From: Pararhizobium capsulatum DSM 1112
Lineage (GTDB): Bacteria > Pseudomonadota > Alphaproteobacteria > Rhizobiales > Rhizobiaceae
Reading direction: 5' to 3'
DNA: 64,000 nucleotides
Assembly (NCBI RefSeq): GCF_030814475.1
Contig: NZ_JAUSVF010000006.1
Span: 1 to 64,000 of the forward strand
In this document: positions 35,741 to 44,980 of the stretch, piece by piece
Position numbering within the stretch: the stretch's first letter is position 1
Layout of the letters: every line of letters starts with the position of its first letter
Notes under the pieces: generated by a model
Databases searched by the model: none
What the model was told of the DNA's origin: nothing
Seen by the model: the letters and a program-made list of their open reading frames with translations, nothing else
Made by a program: the position numbers and the translations under genes

Positions 35741-36655
35741 ATGAATACGGAAACTCGCAAAGAAATGGCCGCCCGGTTGACTTCAACACCCGGGATTGTC
35801 GCAGCGCTCGATCAAAGCGGAGGCTCTACCCCCGAGACCTTGCGCTCATACGGAATATCCGACGCGGCCTATCAGGGCGAAACGGAAATGTTGAAGCTTA
35901 TCCATGAGGTGCGCGTAAGGATAATGACCGCCCCCACATTCTCTAGCGAACGTGTAATTGGCGCCATCTTGTTCGAACACACTATGGATCGCTCCATCGG
36001 CGCCAAATCAATCCCGGCTTACCTTTGGGAAGATCGCGGAATTTTCTCCTTTCTAAAGGTCGACAGCGGTCGAGAAGCTGAGCAGGACGGCGTTCAGTTG
36101 ATGAAGCCCATGCCAAATCTGAGCAATTTGCTAGAGCGCGCATTGGAAAAAGGCGTCCTCGGGACGAAAATGCGTTCGGTCGTGCATTCAGCGTCCGAAA
36201 AAGGCATTTCTATTGCTGTTAGGCAACAATTTGACGTGGCATCGACCATCCTAAAGAATGGATTGATCCCGATTATCGAGCCTGAGGTTCTCGTCAGCAG
36301 CCCGGATAAGGTGATTGCCGAAGCCATTTTGGTCAAGGAAATCCTCAAGAACCTTTCGGAACTTGCTCATGGAACGCAGGTCATATTGAAGCTTACTCTG
36401 CCAAGTCAGCCCGATCTCTACGCAGCACTTGTCGAGCATCCTAAGGTTGCCCGGGTTTTTGCCTTATCCGGGGGCTATAGTCTAAAGGTCGCTTGTGAAA
36501 AACTCAGAGAGAACACCGGGGTGATCGGAAGCTTCTCGCGGGCTCTGTTTGAGAATCTACGTGTTTCCATGCCCAACGCCGAATTCGACCTAAATCTCTC
36601 TCAAAACATTGAGGAAATATATTTGGCTAGTACACAGAAAGGCGAGAACGCGTGA
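35741..36655 (+). CDS. Class I fructose-bisphosphate aldolase
   Basis: A 304-residue TIM-barrel aldolase: GIVAALDQSGGSTPETLRSYGI at the N-terminus, GVLGTKMRSVV, then IPIIEPEVLVSSPDK. VILKLTLPSQP contains the Lys that would form the Schiff base, and FALSGGYSLKVACEKL the phosphate-binding end. It splits fructose-1,6-bisphosphate to triose phosphates. GAGGAAGG lies upstream of the start. As a central-metabolism enzyme it is unusual beside stress genes and may be an extra copy on this replicon. Confidence 0.9.
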   Translation: MNTETRKEMAARLTSTPGIVAALDQSGGSTPETLRSYGISDAAYQGETEMLKLIHEVRVRIMTAPTFSSERVIGAILFEHTMDRSIGAKSIPAYLWEDRGIFSFLKVDSGREAEQDGVQLMKPMPNLSNLLERALEKGVLGTKMRSVVHSASEKGISIAVRQQFDVASTILKNGLIPIIEPEVLVSSPDKVIAEAILVKEILKNLSELAHGTQVILKLTLPSQPDLYAALVEHPKVARVFALSGGYSLKVACEKLRENTGVIGSFSRALFENLRVSMPNAEFDLNLSQNIEEIYLASTQKGENA

Positions 36656-37110
36656 CGTGGTGCATTCGAGAGTGCGATGTACGACTACGTGAAATTTAAT
36701 GCCTGTTCCCTGTTGCGCCGACGACAAATTTGCCTTGACGCGACACTCGACAACCACCGGACGGGTAGTGAGTTCAGATCTACGGCAATGGCGGCGGTTT
36801 TGCTCAACCGTAGTACATCATCTCGGCTTGGAAAGCAAAGTAGTTGATCAATTTGAGATTGCAGAGACATAGGGTGCCGGGGGGTCGAATCCGTCCCAGG
36901 CGTTCACCTTGAACCTAGCCAATTTATTTCTTCGGAACGGCTTTCGGCTTCGGTTGATACAGGTGTCGTTTGGCGTTCGAGCGGAGAGCATTGTGGAAAT
37001 CCGTGTCCGCTATCTGAATCAAAAAAGCCACCGCACCACTAAATGGTTTCGGCATATTCGGGATCTTCGTCAATATTTCGACTCGCCATACTGGAGACCA
37101 CCACGTCGAA
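36656..37110. other. Gene-poor stretch between aldolase and pRiA4b-type remnant
   Basis: No gene with start signals is visible. The part from 36920 on may be the decayed 3' half of the pRiA4b-type gene read on the minus strand. Confidence 0.35.
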
Positions 37111-37359
37111 CTAATAGCGATGATAGTTCCACCACTTGAAGGCAGCTTGGATTCCAAGATGCAGATGCTCCAGGTTCCAATCGACACGCAGAATGAGACG
37201 GCGCCAGACGCCCGGCTCGATCTCATCGATAGAAACTCTAATCTGCAGAGTTTTCGCGGCTTTGTACATTGGCCGAGTGAACAAGGTTGCCGGCGGATCG
37301 TCAAGACGTTCGCTCGCGCGCCGCATGGCCATTTTGCGTCGTCGTACGTTCGGTTGCAA
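37111..37359 (-). pseudogene. pRiA4b ORF-3-type (IS1096 passenger-like) gene, truncated
   Basis: The minus strand reads LQIRVSIDEIEPGVWRRLILRVDWNLEHLHLGIQAAFKWWNYHRY and then stops. This is the characteristic N-terminal half of the plasmid pRiA4b ORF-3 family. The family is normally about 180 residues or more, so the C-terminal half is lost. Members are often found with mobile elements, and the remnant marks another insertion or deletion event beside the duplicated kinase module. Confidence 0.7.
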
Positions 37360-37415
37360 TCAAGAGCATGGAAACATGCTCCCGCTTAACGCACTTCATC
37401 TCCACTGAGCTTCGC

Positions 37416-38036
37416 CTACAACAATCCGTCGGCCATTTTGACCAAATGAGCGACTGAAGTTGCCTTCATCTTCCGCATCATGTGGCCCCGATGAAGCTTC
37501 ACCGTTGCCTCAGCAAGTTGAAGCTCTGCCGCAATCTGCTTATTAAGTTTACCGACGATCACTAAAGCCATAATTTGGCGCTCACGCTCCGTCAGCATCA
37601 AATATCTTGATCGGGTGGCCACGTTCAGTGTTTTTTCCTCTCGACGAGCGGCGTCGCGAGCGATCGCGCGGTTGACGGCTTCCAACAGATCTTGCTCCCG
37701 CACCGGTTTGCTAAGTACGTCTATGGCGCCCGCCTTCATCGCCCGCACCGCCATGGGCACATCGACGTGAGCGCTAATCAACACGACGGACCGAGGAAGA
37801 TTGCTCTTTGCCAACTCCTCCTGAAACTCAAGTCCGCTTTGGCCGGGAAGTCGGATGTCGAGAACTATACACGCGGCTTTTTCGGGATCGTCTGCGGCCA
37901 TGAACTCTTTTACGGAGCCGTGGGTTTCAGCGCTTAGGCCCACGGACTCGAACAGCCCCTTGAGAGCTTCGCGGACGCTTTGATCGTCATCAATGATGAT
38001 GACAGTGGGCCGTCTGTTCTTCCTGTCATCGATCAA
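37416..38036 (-). CDS. FixJ/NodW-type response regulator paired with PAS kinase
   Basis: A 206-residue regulator. The receiver has TVIIIDDDQSVREAL, phospho-Asp in CIVLDIRLPG, VLISAHVDVPMAVRAMKAGAIDVLSKP. The LuxR-type HTH has LTERERQIMALVIVGKLNKQIAAELQ and KLHRGHMMRKM. The start is taken as TTG 38036, which overlaps the kinase stop by 11 bases; the frame runs further into the kinase gene. Translational coupling is likely. Its probable targets include the boxes at 39994 and 31515 (inference). Confidence 0.9.
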   Translation of the reverse strand: MIDDRKNRRPTVIIIDDDQSVREALKGLFESVGLSAETHGSVKEFMAADDPEKAACIVLDIRLPGQSGLEFQEELAKSNLPRSVVLISAHVDVPMAVRAMKAGAIDVLSKPVREQDLLEAVNRAIARDAARREEKTLNVATRSRYLMLTERERQIMALVIVGKLNKQIAAELQLAEATVKLHRGHMMRKMKATSVAHLVKMADGLL

Positions 38037-39954
38037 TGGCCGCGTCCTTGAAGCTGGAGAGCGTGAAGTTAAATGAGCTCCCGCGTGGATGACTGGATGT
38101 AGCCCAGATGCGCCCTCCATGAGCCTCAACGATAGAGCGGCAGATAGAAAGGCCCATTCCTATGCCGTCAGGTTTCGTGGTGTAGAACGCCTCAAATACC
38201 CGGTCGAGCTGTTCAGGGGGGATAGCTTCCCCCGTATCAGAAACACTAACTTCGACTCCGCCCTCTGGACGCTGCGTGCACTTGACCCTGATCACTGCAT
38301 CTGCGCCAGGAGGCATTGCCTCAGCGCTGTTCATTATCAGATTAAGCAGGACCTGTTGTAACTGCGTGCGATCACCCAAGACATAGACGGGGTCTGGCGT
38401 AAGATCCGTGACGACCTGTAAGCCTCGGGATTGCAGCTCTTCCCGCAGAAGGAAAAGCACGTCACGAAGCGCTCTGGTAAAGTCAGTCCTCTCCATACTC
38501 ACCGGAGATCTCTGGGCCATTGCACGTATACTGGCAACAATCTCGCCGGCGCGATGCCCGTCATTCACAACCCGCTCCGCGGCCAGGCGAGCCTGCTCAA
38601 GATCTGTATGTCCGTCCTGAAGCCAGCGCAGGCAGGTCCCGGCATTGGTAACAATCGCCATCAGCGGCTGATTGATCTCGTGTGCGATCGAGACGGCCAG
38701 CTCGCCGATGGTGGTCAGCCGGGTAACATGTGCAAGGTGGCTCTGGCTCTGCCGAAGGGACTCTTCTGCTCGTTTGCGATCCTCGATGTCCACAACCACG
38801 CCGTACCACCGCACGACATTTCCTTCCGCATCAAGTAGTGGGCTTTGTTGCAGGTTGAACCACCTGTATTCGCCGTCGAACCGTCTGATGCGGGCATCTA
38901 CTGGATCGGGGCGTTTGGTGGCAACAATTTCCTCCCAACTTATGCGCATGCGTTCAACGTCTTCAGGATGAAACATCCGATAAAAACCGAAGCCTACGAT
39001 TTCTTCGAAGGGAAGGCCGACAAAATCGGTTAGATGCTGGTTCCAGTATTCAAGCCGCCCGTCCGGCGTGCACGACCACGCCATGGCTGGGATGGTATTG
39101 ATGATGAGGTTGAGCTTGTGCTCGCTCTCTCTGAGTGCGGCCTCGCTCGCACGCAGAGCGTTCTCGGCGCACTGGAGATTTTCGATGTCGATGTTAACAC
39201 CGAACCAGCGCACGATGCCATTGGCATCCTTCAGTTTCCGACCGGAGAAATAGAACCAGCGGTATTGTCCATCTCTGCCACGGATGCGACCTTTCAACTG
39301 GGTGTGGTCGGAATGCTCAAGGTCCCGCTTCCAGATCTCCACCATCTCCGGAATATCATCGGGATGGTAAAGGTCTAGAAAGCCCCACTCGAGGATTCGT
39401 TCGGCCTGCAGGCCGGCATAGTCAAGCCAACTCTGGTTCACAAAATCCGCGCTTCCATCAGGTCGTGCTGACCATACGAGCACCGGAAGCGAATCGATGA
39501 TGAGCCGGAGATTTTCTTCGCTAGCCGCAAGTGCCGATTTCGTCTCCTTGAGCGCAACTTCGGCTTGTTTACGATCTTCGATATCGAGAACGACACCATA
39601 CCATTTCAGAACATTGCCTTCGGGATCGAGATGAGGCTTTTGACGAAGAGAGCACCAGCGGTAATCGCCATCCGCGCGCCTGATCCGACCTTCGACTTCC
39701 CTTCCCGTCTTGGAAGACATGATGCTCCGCCACTCCGAGCCCAAATGGGCGACGTCATCGGGATGAAACAGGCGGTAGAAATTTTCCCCGGCAATATCTG
39801 CAAGCGGCATGCCGATGTATTCAAGAAAGTGCTGATTGGCAAAATCAAGCATCCCATCAGAAGTCGTCGACCAAGCCATCGCGGGGATCAGGTCGATGAT
39901 CGTGTCGAAGTTCGTCTGATTTTTCAAGTAATCCCCCACTGCTCGTGCTCTCAT
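38026..39954 (-). CDS. Triple-PAS sensor histidine kinase
   Basis: A 642-residue soluble kinase with three PAS/PAC units (starting near residues 20, 150 and 275; each has a P-(A/V)-(M/L)-x-W(S) start and ends with W-YGVV/FGVN-DIE). HisKA follows with His425 in SIAHEINQPLMAI, then NLIMNSAEAM, DTGEAIP and DGIGMGLSICRSIVEAHGGRIW. It is partnered with the overlapping FixJ-type gene. A partial copy of its first PAS unit lies at 31035-31436. The broken hydrolase gene is divergent upstream. Confidence 0.92.
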   Translation of the reverse strand: MRARAVGDYLKNQTNFDTIIDLIPAMAWSTTSDGMLDFANQHFLEYIGMPLADIAGENFYRLFHPDDVAHLGSEWRSIMSSKTGREVEGRIRRADGDYRWCSLRQKPHLDPEGNVLKWYGVVLDIEDRKQAEVALKETKSALAASEENLRLIIDSLPVLVWSARPDGSADFVNQSWLDYAGLQAERILEWGFLDLYHPDDIPEMVEIWKRDLEHSDHTQLKGRIRGRDGQYRWFYFSGRKLKDANGIVRWFGVNIDIENLQCAENALRASEAALRESEHKLNLIINTIPAMAWSCTPDGRLEYWNQHLTDFVGLPFEEIVGFGFYRMFHPEDVERMRISWEEIVATKRPDPVDARIRRFDGEYRWFNLQQSPLLDAEGNVVRWYGVVVDIEDRKRAEESLRQSQSHLAHVTRLTTIGELAVSIAHEINQPLMAIVTNAGTCLRWLQDGHTDLEQARLAAERVVNDGHRAGEIVASIRAMAQRSPVSMERTDFTRALRDVLFLLREELQSRGLQVVTDLTPDPVYVLGDRTQLQQVLLNLIMNSAEAMPPGADAVIRVKCTQRPEGGVEVSVSDTGEAIPPEQLDRVFEAFYTTKPDGIGMGLSICRSIVEAHGGRIWATSSHPRGSSFNFTLSSFKDAAIDR

Positions 39955-39993
39955 AAACTACGCTTTTCCGCTGGACTGCGTTAGCCGAGATTC

Positions 39994-40029
39994 ATAGACG
40001 AAGGTCTATTTTTCAATCCTTTCGTCTAG
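39994..40029. promoter_or_regulatory. TAGAC-type palindromic box plus TTCGTCTA half-site (copy 2)
   Basis: ATAGACGAAGGTCTAT (39994-40009) is one base from a palindrome. TTCGTCTAG follows 11 bases on, as in copy 1. It lies 40 bp upstream of the kinase start and about 180 bp before the hydrolase pseudogene. Confidence 0.55.
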
Positions 40030-40211
40030 TGGGACGAGACCTTGATCGCAATTGAGAACAGCCCAAATGCGCTTTAAACATAAGCTAAAGCGATTGGCTG
40101 AGGTAGCACATAAGGCAACCCACACCCGGAAAGCCTCCGCCGAACTGCCCGTAGCTGTCGACCTGTTTCACGGATGGATAAGCTGGTCGATACCAACTCG
40201 GAGCTCGCGTC

Positions 40212-40725
40212 ATGACATTGAAGCAAACTCGACTTGTGCCCCACGCCGTTTCGGTCGTGCTTGTAGACGGGCTTTTGTCGACGCGTCCGGATAGCGGAGC
40301 GTCTATCAAACCTTGTCGCAAGTGGGCCATAAAGCCCTCATCGACCGAAACTCCGCCATCTCGTTCACTCAAGACGTTGAGCGCACAAGGGGTGTTATCG
40401 CTGAAGCGAAAAATCCGGTGGTGCCCGTCGGACATTCGTATGGTGGTGTGATTAGGGAGCAGGGACCAATGAAAAGGTCGTCAGCCATGTTTACGTGGCA
40501 GCCTTCGCTCCAGACGCTGGTGAATCTGTATCCGACTTGGCATCACAAGATATCCCTGGTGCAGAAAAAGCTCCCTTGCTTCCGCCGAAGGGAGGCTTCA
40601 TTCGAGTGGAACAGGAGAAGTTCCCGTTGGCGCTCTTCGGCGAGGGAAGAGGCCTTTGCCTGAAATTGGAGATTACAATTCCGATGCAGGCGGTTTTATT
40701 GCGCGATTTAGATCACCTTTCCTAA
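40212..40725 (+). pseudogene. Alpha/beta hydrolase, multiply frameshifted (paralogue of 31745-32467)
   Basis: Pieces of the same hydrolase appear in three frames: AVSVVLVDGLLSTRPDSG (40212 frame), AISFTQDVERTRGVIAEAKNPVVPVGHSYGG (40313 frame) and AAFAPDAGESVSDLASQDIPGAEKAPLLPPKGG (40495 frame). The oxyanion HG is changed to DG, and the C-terminal third with catalytic Asp and His is missing. It is inactive. The intact paralogue sits next to the broken kinase copy. Confidence 0.85.
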
Positions 40726-40842
40726 AATCAGGCGATACTTGGTTTAACAGCGTATGGCTCGTTTTCGACGACACCCGAGGATGGGGTGCGCTAAGAATTC
40801 AGGCAATTGCAGCCGCACAACGAAACAAGATGGAGAATGGTA

Positions 40843-41520
40843 ATGACACTTTCAGCCAACAAATCCAGCATCCTTCCCTCGGGCGGTGGCGCAACCCTGC
40901 TCGATCCGTCCGATACGGTGATCCTCCTGCTTGATCATCAGTCTGGTCTGTTCCAGACCGTAAAAGATATCGCAGTCGCTGATCTCCGCAGAAACGTGGC
41001 GATGATTGCCAAGCTAGCTACACTTCTCGACATTCCTGTCATCACAACGGCTTCGGAGCCTGCCGGCAGCAACGGCCCGCTTATGCCGGAAATCCATGAA
41101 TACGCGTCGCACGCCGTTTACGTTCCGCGTAAAGGTGAAGTTAACGCATGGGACAACGACGATTTCGTCGGCGTAGTAAAGGCGACGGGCCGCAAAACAC
41201 TTGTGATGGCTGGCGTCTGGACAAGCGTATGCGTGATGTTCCCCGCACTCGATGCACGGGCAGCGGGGTACGAAGTATATGCGGTAATGGATGCCTCAGG
41301 CGACCCCAGTGAAATGGCATCTCGAGTTTCGCTAGCTCGCTTTGTGCAAGGCGGAGTGAAGCCGACATCCACAAATTCGCTCTTGTCAGAACTCCACCGC
41401 ACCTGGGCTCGTCCAGAGGCCGGCGACCTCGCCCAGCTTTATGCGATGGCAGCACCTAACTATGCGGCTGTGATCGAGAGTTATCAGAGGGCACAGGACG
41501 CTGTCAGGAATGCGGGCTAA
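40843..41520 (+). CDS. Isochorismatase-family hydrolase
   Basis: A 225-residue cysteine hydrolase of the isochorismatase/nicotinamidase fold: VILLLDHQSGLF carries the catalytic Asp, Lys lies in the KGEVNAWDND region and Cys in MAGVWTSVCVMFPALDARAAGYEVYAVMDASGD. Such enzymes cleave amides or vinyl ethers. GGAG precedes the start at 40843; the frame is open 12 codons further. It is followed 161 bp on by XapX and the Tat amidohydrolase on the same strand. Confidence 0.87.
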   Translation: MTLSANKSSILPSGGGATLLDPSDTVILLLDHQSGLFQTVKDIAVADLRRNVAMIAKLATLLDIPVITTASEPAGSNGPLMPEIHEYASHAVYVPRKGEVNAWDNDDFVGVVKATGRKTLVMAGVWTSVCVMFPALDARAAGYEVYAVMDASGDPSEMASRVSLARFVQGGVKPTSTNSLLSELHRTWARPEAGDLAQLYAMAAPNYAAVIESYQRAQDAVRNAG

Positions 41521-41681
41521 ACGACTGATTGCGCGCGGGATTGTTTCCAGCCCGCTCGCTCCATTGTGCTGCAAATAGAAACCCTTTCAAAATTGCCGGG
41601 CCGAGTGGGCCCGGGAGGAAGTCTCTCGTTCCACCGATGGTGGCCAACAGGGCTGTTCTTCCCACATTGAAGGTCTCAGCC

Positions 41682-41954
41682 ATGAAAATTTATCTCCTGT
41701 CCCTCGGTGCCGGCCTGTTGGTGGGCGTGATCTACAGCCTTCTCAATGTCCGCTCGCCCGCTCCGCCTGTCGTCGCTCTGGTCGGTCTCCTTGGCATCCT
41801 CGTTGGCGAACAGCTCGTGCCTCTTGCAAAAACCATCTGGAACAAGGAGCCCGGGGCGGTGGCGTGGCTCAACCACGCCAAGCCGCACATGTTCGGACAT
41901 ATGCCCAAGGGCGGGCAGACCTCCAGACAAGACGCTCCCGAGGGCAAAAGCTGA
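41682..41954 (+). CDS. XapX-domain small membrane protein
   Basis: A 90-residue protein: MKIYLLSLGAGLLVGVIYSLLNVRSPAPPVVALVGLLGILVGEQLVP forms two membrane spans around the XapX signature RSPAPPVVALVGLLG. The tail of about 40 residues is soluble. The start at 41682 fits the family; the frame is open upstream. Its stop TGA overlaps the ATG of the amidohydrolase by one base, so both are coupled. The function of XapX proteins is unknown. Confidence 0.85.
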   Translation: MKIYLLSLGAGLLVGVIYSLLNVRSPAPPVVALVGLLGILVGEQLVPLAKTIWNKEPGAVAWLNHAKPHMFGHMPKGGQTSRQDAPEGKS

Positions 41955-43936
41955 TGACGACGCGCCGCACGTTTCTTGGTGCGGCGTCCAGCCTCGCCTT
42001 GTCCAATCTCCTCTTGCCGGCCAAAGCCGCGGATACAAACAAGACCGGAGCAGACACCATGCATCCCGATATCATCCTTCACAATGGCCGCGTCACGACG
42101 CTGGATCGCGCCAACCCCAATGCAACGGCAATTGCCATCAAAGACGGTTTGTTTGCCGATGTGGGTAGCGATGGCGCTGTCATGGCGTTTGCAGGGCCGG
42201 ATACGAAAATTATCGACCTCAAGGAAAAGCGCGTACTGCCGGGCCTGATCGACAACCACACCCACGTCGTGCGTGGCGGCTTGAACTTCAACATGGAACT
42301 GCGCTGGGATGGCGTTCGTTCGCTGGCAGATGCAATGGACATGTTGAAGCGGCAGGTCGCGATTACCCCTGCCCCTCAATGGGTGCGCGTCGTCGGTGGC
42401 TTTACCGTGCACCAGTTTTGGGAAAAGCGTCTGCCGACAATCGAAGAAATCAACGCTGTCGCGCCCGATACACCGGTGTTTCTGCTGCACCTCTATGACA
42501 GGGCGCTTCTCAATGGTGCCGCCCTTCGTGCCGTCGGCTACACGAAGGATACGCCCAACCCGCCGGGTGGTGAGATTACGCGCGATCTCAACGGCAATCC
42601 GACAGGGTTGCTTTTGGCGAAGCCCAATGCGGGCATTCTCTATTCGACGCTGGCCAAGGGGCCAAAACTGCCGCTGGACTATCAGGTCAATTCGACCCGC
42701 CATTTCATGCGGGAACTGAACCGTCTAGGCATCACCGGCGTCATCGATGCGGGCGGTGGTTTCCAGAATTATCCGGACGACTATGAAGTCATCCAGAAGC
42801 TTTCCGACGAAAACCAAATGACGGTTCGTCTCGCGTACAATCTGTTTACCCAGAAGCCGAAGGAAGAGAAGCAAGATTTTCTCAAATGGGCGCAGTCGGT
42901 CAAATACAAGCAGGGCAATGACTACTTCCGCCACAACGGCGCTGGCGAAATGCTGGTCTTTTCCGCTGCCGATTTCGAGGACTTTCGCCAGCCAAGGCCC
43001 GAAATGGCCCCGGAAATGGAAGGCGAGTTGGAAGAGGTGGTGCGGGTCCTGGCGGAAAACCGTTGGCCCTGGCGCCTGCACGCCACTTATGACGAGACGA
43101 TCACGCGTGCGCTGGATGTTTTCGAGAAGGTCAATAAGGACATTCCGCTGGAAGGCCTGAACTGGTTCTTCGATCATGCCGAAACCATTTCCGACCGCTC
43201 CATAGACCGTATCGCGGCTCTCGGCGGCGGCATCGCGACACAGCATCGCATGGCCTATCAGGGCGAATATTTTACGGAGCGCTACGGCCATGGCGTTGCC
43301 GAGGCAACGCCTCCGATCCGCAAGATGCTTGACAAGGGCGTCCATGTCTCCGCCGGAACCGATGCCACCCGCGTCGCCTCCTATAATCCATGGGTTTCGC
43401 TCTCCTGGATGGTCACGGGCAAGACCGTTGGCGGCATGCAGCTTTATCCGCGCGCGAATTGCCTGGATCGCGAAACGGCGCTGCGCATGTGGACGGAAAA
43501 GGTCACCTGGTTTTCCAACGAGGAAGGCAAGAAAGGCCGCATTGAAAAGGGCCAGTTCGCCGATCTCGTCGTGCCGGACAAAGACTTTTTCTCCTGCACC
43601 GAAGACGAAATCTCGTTTCTGACCTCAGACCTCACCATGGTCGGTGGCGAAATCGTCTACGGGTCCGGTGACTTCAAGGCGCTAGATGAAAACGACGTGC
43701 CGCCCGCTATGCCCGATTGGTCTCCAGTTCGAAAGTTCGGTGGCTACGCCGCCTGGGGTGAACCGGAAGGTGCCGGTCAACGGTCGCTGCGCCGGACAGC
43801 CATCACCTCGTGCGGTTGCGCCAGCGATTGCGGTGTTCACGGTCACGACCACGCAGACGCATGGACGTCGAAACTGCCGATTGCTGATCTCAAGGGGTTC
43901 TTCGGGGCGTTGGGTTGCTCGTGCTGGGCGGTGTGA
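41954..43936 (+). CDS. Tat-exported amidohydrolase (YtcJ/AepA-like) with Cys/His-rich tail
   Basis: A 660-residue metal-dependent amidohydrolase. The Tat signal is TTRRTFLGAASSLALSNLLL. ILHNGRVTTLDRANPNATAIAIKDGLFADVGSD and LPGLIDNHTHVVRGG (metal HxH) match YtcJ-type enzymes; WRLHATYDETI, FDHAE and VSAGTDATRV give further ligands. The last 45 residues contain SCGCASDCGVHGHDHADAW and GCSCWAV, a likely metal-binding tail. It should act in the periplasm. It is coupled to XapX and followed by DoxX. Confidence 0.88.
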   Translation: MTTRRTFLGAASSLALSNLLLPAKAADTNKTGADTMHPDIILHNGRVTTLDRANPNATAIAIKDGLFADVGSDGAVMAFAGPDTKIIDLKEKRVLPGLIDNHTHVVRGGLNFNMELRWDGVRSLADAMDMLKRQVAITPAPQWVRVVGGFTVHQFWEKRLPTIEEINAVAPDTPVFLLHLYDRALLNGAALRAVGYTKDTPNPPGGEITRDLNGNPTGLLLAKPNAGILYSTLAKGPKLPLDYQVNSTRHFMRELNRLGITGVIDAGGGFQNYPDDYEVIQKLSDENQMTVRLAYNLFTQKPKEEKQDFLKWAQSVKYKQGNDYFRHNGAGEMLVFSAADFEDFRQPRPEMAPEMEGELEEVVRVLAENRWPWRLHATYDETITRALDVFEKVNKDIPLEGLNWFFDHAETISDRSIDRIAALGGGIATQHRMAYQGEYFTERYGHGVAEATPPIRKMLDKGVHVSAGTDATRVASYNPWVSLSWMVTGKTVGGMQLYPRANCLDRETALRMWTEKVTWFSNEEGKKGRIEKGQFADLVVPDKDFFSCTEDEISFLTSDLTMVGGEIVYGSGDFKALDENDVPPAMPDWSPVRKFGGYAAWGEPEGAGQRSLRRTAITSCGCASDCGVHGHDHADAWTSKLPIADLKGFFGALGCSCWAV

Positions 43937-44106
43937 TTGTCCCTGCTTTGGCGGACAGGCAGTGCGGCCCGTTCGCATTTCATAATTACAGAAAACGCAA
44001 TTAAATCGGAACTATTGATGCAATTGTGGGCGGCAATGTTTCCGCTCAAGATCACTCCGTCGCAAGACGACAGCCCGTCACGCCGGGCCAAGCTGCAGGA
44101 GCAGCC

Positions 44107-44625
44107 ATGACCTACCAAACACATACCGACAATCGAGTGAAAGCAGGTCTGGCGGGCATCATCGCAACGCCAGTGATCCGGACCGTTGCGCTGCTCGCGC
44201 TATGCGCTGCCTATATTCAGGGTCCTTTGACCAAGATCTTCGATTTCAATGGCGCCATGGCAGAGATGGACCACTTCCGCCTGCAACCTGCCGCTGTCTT
44301 TGCAGTCATTGTCATTGTTTTTGAGCTGACGGCGTCTGCCATGGTAATCTCAGGCGTTCTGCGCTGGGCAGGCGCCTTGGCGCTTTCAGGCTTCACGCTG
44401 ATTGCCACACTCATCGCACTTCGGTTCTGGGCACTGGCTCCCGGCATGGAGCGCATGATGGCCACCAACGCTTTCTTCGAACATCTAGGCCTTGCTGGAG
44501 CATTCGTCTTCGTTGCCGCCTTCGATCTCACCAAGGGAGCGAAGCGAGGAGCTCCCACACATCCACGGGGGGAAGCTTTGCCCCGCTGCGCCAGCCTGTT
44601 TTGCAGTGCTCTGGGCCGCGCATAG
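44107..44625 (+). CDS. DoxX-family membrane protein
   Basis: A 172-residue protein with four hydrophobic spans (AGIIATPVIRTVALLALCAAYIQ, FAVIVIVFELTASAMVISG, GALALSGFTLIATLIALRFW, LAGAFVFVAAFDL). The NAFFEHLGLAGAFVFV end is typical of DoxX. GGAG precedes the start at 44107. DoxX proteins are linked to thiol/quinone redox at the inner membrane. It appears to end the XapX-amidohydrolase-DoxX set, 170 bp after the amidohydrolase stop. Confidence 0.8.
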   Translation: MTYQTHTDNRVKAGLAGIIATPVIRTVALLALCAAYIQGPLTKIFDFNGAMAEMDHFRLQPAAVFAVIVIVFELTASAMVISGVLRWAGALALSGFTLIATLIALRFWALAPGMERMMATNAFFEHLGLAGAFVFVAAFDLTKGAKRGAPTHPRGEALPRCASLFCSALGRA

Positions 44626-44746
44626 GTTCCCCTCTTTTGCCCGGTATGTTCTATTTCGCTTCCAAGCCGGGCGACTGCGAGTGCGCCATGGCAATTACCA
44701 TCCACGAGCGTGATGTTCGGCCTGTACAAAATCCTGAGAAGAAACT

Positions 44747-44980
44747 GTGATACCGCACACCAGGGAATTACAGGCAATCAACACAGCCTGGCAGATCGCG
44801 ATGCAAGTTCTTGGCGGAGAGGGGCGCACCATGATCGTGGTCACCCACGAAATAGCCTTCGCCCGAGACGACGGCAGCCGCGTGTTCCTGAGCCAGGGCG
44901 TGATCGCCGAGGAAGGAGATTCGAAAGAGGTTCTTGCGAAACCACAAAGTGAGAGGCTGCGCGCATTCCAGTCGTACTAA
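44747..44980 (+). pseudogene. Amino-acid ABC transporter ATPase, C-terminal remnant
   Basis: Only the last 60 residues or so of a GlnQ/HisP-type ATPase remain: [53 protein letters not shown], including the switch His in VTHE. Walker A, the signature motif and Walker B are absent. It lies at the edge of the stress region and marks a deletion or insertion junction before the recombinase zone. Confidence 0.8.
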
